Of a stretch of 6,456 bases of DNA, positions 3,594-6,456 are shown one piece after another. Positions within the stretch are counted from its first letter, which is position 1. Every line of letters begins with the position of its first letter. The DNA is from Thiohalocapsa sp. (GTDB taxonomy: Bacteria; Pseudomonadota; Gammaproteobacteria; Chromatiales; Chromatiaceae), in the NCBI RefSeq assembly GCF_019695415.1, contig NZ_JAIFKJ010000587.1:1-6456 (forward strand), read 5' to 3'. The notes under the pieces were generated by a model that searched no databases, had not been told where the DNA came from, and saw only the letters and a list, made by a program, of their open reading frames with translations. The position numbers were made by a program, and so were the translations under genes.

Positions 3594-6455
3594 TCAGGCG
3601 ATGCGGCGCACCTCGCCCTGCCCGGCGACGTTCTCGACACAGCGCCCACACAGCTCGGGATGCGCCTGATCAGCGCCCACGTCGGGCCGATGGTGCCAGC
3701 AGCGGGTGCACTTGGCGTGCGGGCTGGCACTCACCTGCACAGCGAGGCCGGTGAGATCGGTGTCGGCAGCGCTGTCCGGTCGCAGCTCCAGCGGGTGTAG
3801 GCGGGCCTCGGACGTGATGAGCACGAAGCGCAGCTCGTCAGCGAGTCTGCCGAGGATGTCTGCCAGATCTGGCGCGCAGTAAAGGTCCACCTCGGCATCC
3901 AGTGCCGCTCCGATGACGCCCGCATTGCGCGCTGTCTCCAGATGCTTGCCGACGGCGGTGCGCGCCGCCAGTACCTGTGCCCAAGCCTCCCTGTCCAGCG
4001 CGGCGCCAGCATCCAGCGGGAAGAGCCCGCCGTACCAGGCGGCGGTAAAGATGTGGGGGTCGCGCTCGCCCGGGATGTGCTGCCAGATTTCATCTGCGGT
4101 GAAGCTCAAGATGGGTGCTAGCCAGCGGCTCATGGCTTCGACGATGTGGTACATGGCCGTCTGGCAGGAGCGCCGCGGCAGGCTGTCTTCTTGCGTGGTG
4201 TATTGGCGGTCCTTGATGACATCCAGGTAGAAGCCGCCCATGTCCACCACGCAGAAGTTGTGCAGGCGGTGGTAGATCTGGTGGAACTGGTAGCCCTGAT
4301 AAGCCGCCGCGATCTGCTGCTGGAGCTGGTGGGCGCGGTCGACGGCCCAGCGGTCGAGCGCCAGCATCGCATCGGGCGCGATCAGGTTCGCCGCCGGATC
4401 GAAGCCGTTCAGATTGGCGAGGAGGAAGCGCGCGGTGTTGCGGATGCGCCGGTAGGCGTCGGCGGTGCGCTTCAAGATCTCGTCGGAGACGGCCATCTCG
4501 CCGCGGTAATCCGTCGCCGCGACCCAGAGCCGAATGATGTCGGCGCCCAGGGTCTTCATGACCTCCTGTGGCTTGACGACGTTGCCTAGAGACTTGGACA
4601 TCTTGCGCCCCTGCTGGTCCACGGTGAAGCCGTGGGTCAGCACTTGCCGGTACGGTGCGCGCTCGTACATGGCCACCGACGTAAGCAGGCTCGACTGGAA
4701 CCAGCCGCGGTGCTGGTCCGATCCCTCCAGGTATAGGTCCGCCGGGCTGCTGAGTCCGGGCCAGCCGGACTCAGGATCGTTGCGCTCCAGCACGCAAGCG
4801 TGGGTGACGCCGGAGTCGAACCAGACATCCAGCGTGTCCTGCACCTTGTGATATTCAGCGCCTTCGGTCTCGTCAAGCAGGTCCGCCGGGTGCAGGTCGA
4901 ACCAGGCGTCGACGCCCTTCTGCTCGATGCGCTCGGCGACTGCTTCCATCAGCTCGGCACTGCGCGGGTGAAGCTCGCCCGATTGTTTGTGCACGAGGAG
5001 CGGAATGGGTACGCCCCAGGTGCGCTGACGCGAGATACACCAATCCGGGCGGTTGCGCACCATGGCATCGATGCGGGACTGGCCCCAATCCGGCATCCAG
5101 TGCACCTTGGCAATCTCATCGAGCGCCGCCTCGCGCAGGCCGGCCTGATCCATGCTGATGAACCACTGCGGGGTGGCGCGGAAGATAATGGGCGTCTTGT
5201 GCCGCCAGCAGTGGGGATAGCTGTGCTGAAAGCGCGAGCCTAAGAGCAGGGCGCCGCGGGCCTTGAGCGTCTCCACCACTTGCTCGTTGGCATCCCAGAC
5301 GGACTCGCCGGCGAAGATCGGCGTGTCCGGCAGAAAACGTCCGTCGCCGCCCACCGGATTGTCCACCGCGAGCTTGTAGCGGCTGCCGACGATGTAGTCC
5401 TCCAGGCCGTGTCCGGGGGCGGTGTGCACTGCGCCGGTGCCGGCCTCCAGCGTGACATGCTCGCCGAGGATGATGGGCACCTCGCGATTGTAGAACGGGT
5501 GCTGGAGCTTCAAGCCTTCGAAGGCATCGCCGCGGCCGTAAGCGATGACGCGGTAGTGCTCGATGCCCCAGCGGTCCATGGTGTCGCGCAGCAGGCCTTC
5601 GGCCACCAGCAGGCGCTCGCGGCCATGCTCCGTCGCCCCCTGACCGTCCGTCTGCACCAGTGCGTATTCGAGCTCCGGGTTCAGGGCGACTGCTTGGTTG
5701 GCGGGCAGGGTCCAGGGCGTCGTGGTCCAGATGACCACCGACATCGGGCCATCGCCGTGGCCATCGGGCACGGAATGGCAGCGGGCGAACAGCGCCTCTT
5801 CGTCCAACACCCGGAAGCGCACATCGATGGCCATGGAGGTCTTATCGGCGTATTCGACCTCGGCCTCGGCCAGCGCCGAGCCGCAGTCGATGCACCAGTG
5901 CACCGGCTTGCTGCCCTGGTGGATGTGCCCGCGCTCAAAGATGCGCGCCAGGGAGCGGACGATGTCCGCCTCGAAGCGGTAGTCCATGGTGAGGTACGGC
6001 CTGTCCCAGTCGCCCAGCACACCCAAACGCTTGAAGTCCGTGCGCTGCCCGTCCACCTGCCGTGCGGCATAGTCGCGGCAGGCGTGGCGGAACTGGGTCG
6101 CGCTGATCTTCTGCCCGGGCTTGCCCTTTTTCTTTTCCACCTGCAGCTCGATGGGCAGGCCATGACAGTCCCAGCCCGGCACATAGGGCGCATCCAGGCC
6201 GTCGAGGGTGCGCGCCTTGACGATGATGTCCTTAAGCACCTTGTTGACGGCGTGGCCGATGTGGATCTCGCCGTTGGCATAGGGCGGGCCGTCGTGTAGG
6301 ACGAAGCGCTCGGCGCCGGCGCGGGCCGCGCGCACCTGACCATAGACGTCGTCCGCCTCCCAGCGTTTGAGCATCTCCGGCTCCCGCTGGGCCAGGTTGG
6401 CCTTCATCGGGAAGCCGGTCTTCGGGAGGTTCAGGGTGTGCTTGTAGTCGGTCAC
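3594..6455 (-). CDS. ileS: isoleucyl-tRNA synthetase
   Basis: Cytoplasmic class I synthetase that charges tRNA-Ile with isoleucine, 953 aa (E. coli IleS is 938). The N-terminus TDYKHTLNLPKTGFPM aligns with the E. coli type, and a GTG at 6455-6453 coincides with that start, so the gene is complete although it begins one base inside the window; its ribosome-binding site and promoter are outside. Motifs in order: HIGH signature H65-I-G-H68; the CP1 editing domain with TTTPWTLP (244-251) and GTGAVHTAPGHGLEDY (339-354); DWCISRQRTWGVPIP (471-485); KMSKS at 618-622; an anticodon-binding helical domain; and a C-terminal zinc finger with C916, C919, C936 and C939. No catalytic motif is missing. The lspA gene that often follows ileS in Gammaproteobacteria is absent; a hairpin and a long intergenic region follow instead. 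Confidence 0.98.
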   Translation of the reverse strand: MTDYKHTLNLPKTGFPMKANLAQREPEMLKRWEADDVYGQVRAARAGAERFVLHDGPPYANGEIHIGHAVNKVLKDIIVKARTLDGLDAPYVPGWDCHGLPIELQVEKKKGKPGQKISATQFRHACRDYAARQVDGQRTDFKRLGVLGDWDRPYLTMDYRFEADIVRSLARIFERGHIHQGSKPVHWCIDCGSALAEAEVEYADKTSMAIDVRFRVLDEEALFARCHSVPDGHGDGPMSVVIWTTTPWTLPANQAVALNPELEYALVQTDGQGATEHGRERLLVAEGLLRDTMDRWGIEHYRVIAYGRGDAFEGLKLQHPFYNREVPIILGEHVTLEAGTGAVHTAPGHGLEDYIVGSRYKLAVDNPVGGDGRFLPDTPIFAGESVWDANEQVVETLKARGALLLGSRFQHSYPHCWRHKTPIIFRATPQWFISMDQAGLREAALDEIAKVHWMPDWGQSRIDAMVRNRPDWCISRQRTWGVPIPLLVHKQSGELHPRSAELMEAVAERIEQKGVDAWFDLHPADLLDETEGAEYHKVQDTLDVWFDSGVTHACVLERNDPESGWPGLSSPADLYLEGSDQHRGWFQSSLLTSVAMYERAPYRQVLTHGFTVDQQGRKMSKSLGNVVKPQEVMKTLGADIIRLWVAATDYRGEMAVSDEILKRTADAYRRIRNTARFLLANLNGFDPAANLIAPDAMLALDRWAVDRAHQLQQQIAAAYQGYQFHQIYHRLHNFCVVDMGGFYLDVIKDRQYTTQEDSLPRRSCQTAMYHIVEAMSRWLAPILSFTADEIWQHIPGERDPHIFTAAWYGGLFPLDAGAALDREAWAQVLAARTAVGKHLETARNAGVIGAALDAEVDLYCAPDLADILGRLADELRFVLITSEARLHPLELRPDSAADTDLTGLAVQVSASPHAKCTRCWHHRPDVGADQAHPELCGRCVENVAGQGEVRRIA

Positions 6456-6456
6456 G

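Noticed and set aside
5280..6299. 339-codon plus-strand ORF opposite ileS
   Set aside because: It lies fully antisense to an intact, motif-complete ileS; long antisense frames are common in GC-rich DNA and the product shows no recognisable domain.
1..6456. CRISPR array, tRNA, rRNA or complete insertion sequence
   Set aside because: No regularly spaced repeats, cloverleaf-like sequence, rRNA stretch or transposase with terminal inverted repeats was seen on either strand.

Overview
This GC-rich window comes most likely from a sulfur-oxidising gammaproteobacterium; a member of the Chromatiales or Ectothiorhodospiraceae would fit. The family placement is inferred from an Escherichia coli-type IleS with a C-terminal zinc finger, together with a SoxY-like sulfur carrier and a SoxA/TsdA-like cytochrome. 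No taxonomic search was possible. All confidently called genes lie on the minus strand, so transcription runs from high to low coordinates.

Layout, in order of transcription. (1) 6455-3594 is a complete ileS (isoleucyl-tRNA synthetase, 953 aa) with a GTG start one base inside the window edge. A short hairpin starts three bases after its stop. (2) 3593-2745 is about 850 bp with no confident gene. It has AT-rich patches, a 12-bp perfect palindrome, a possible small convergent ORF, short ACCGAT repeats, a possible frameshifted gene remnant, and a plausible sigma70 promoter (3088-3061) facing the next genes. (3) 2728-1715 is a Tat-exported calcineurin-like metallophosphoesterase. (4) 1542-1012 is a small secreted mono-heme c-type cytochrome with a SoxA/TsdA-like core. 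(5) 896-363 is a secreted DUF1566 (Lcl C-terminal-like) protein. (6) 366 to the window edge is the 5' part of a soxY-like gene that overlaps the DUF1566 gene by ATGA.

Genes 3 to 6 look like one operon for periplasmic sulfur chemistry. SoxY normally carries sulfur intermediates on a C-terminal cysteine, SoxAX (c-type cytochromes) loads it oxidatively, and SoxB (a two-metal hydrolase of the same superfamily as gene 3) releases sulfate. This cluster has a carrier, a SoxA/TsdA-like cytochrome and a one-domain metallophosphoesterase, but no canonical SoxB or SoxA in the window. It may therefore be a reduced or alternative Sox-like system with an extra DUF1566 partner. That functional reading is inference; SoxZ would be expected just beyond base 1.

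The gaps inside the operon (172 bp and 115 bp) hold strong GC-rich stem-loops without T-tracts. These look more like mRNA-processing or stability elements than full terminators.
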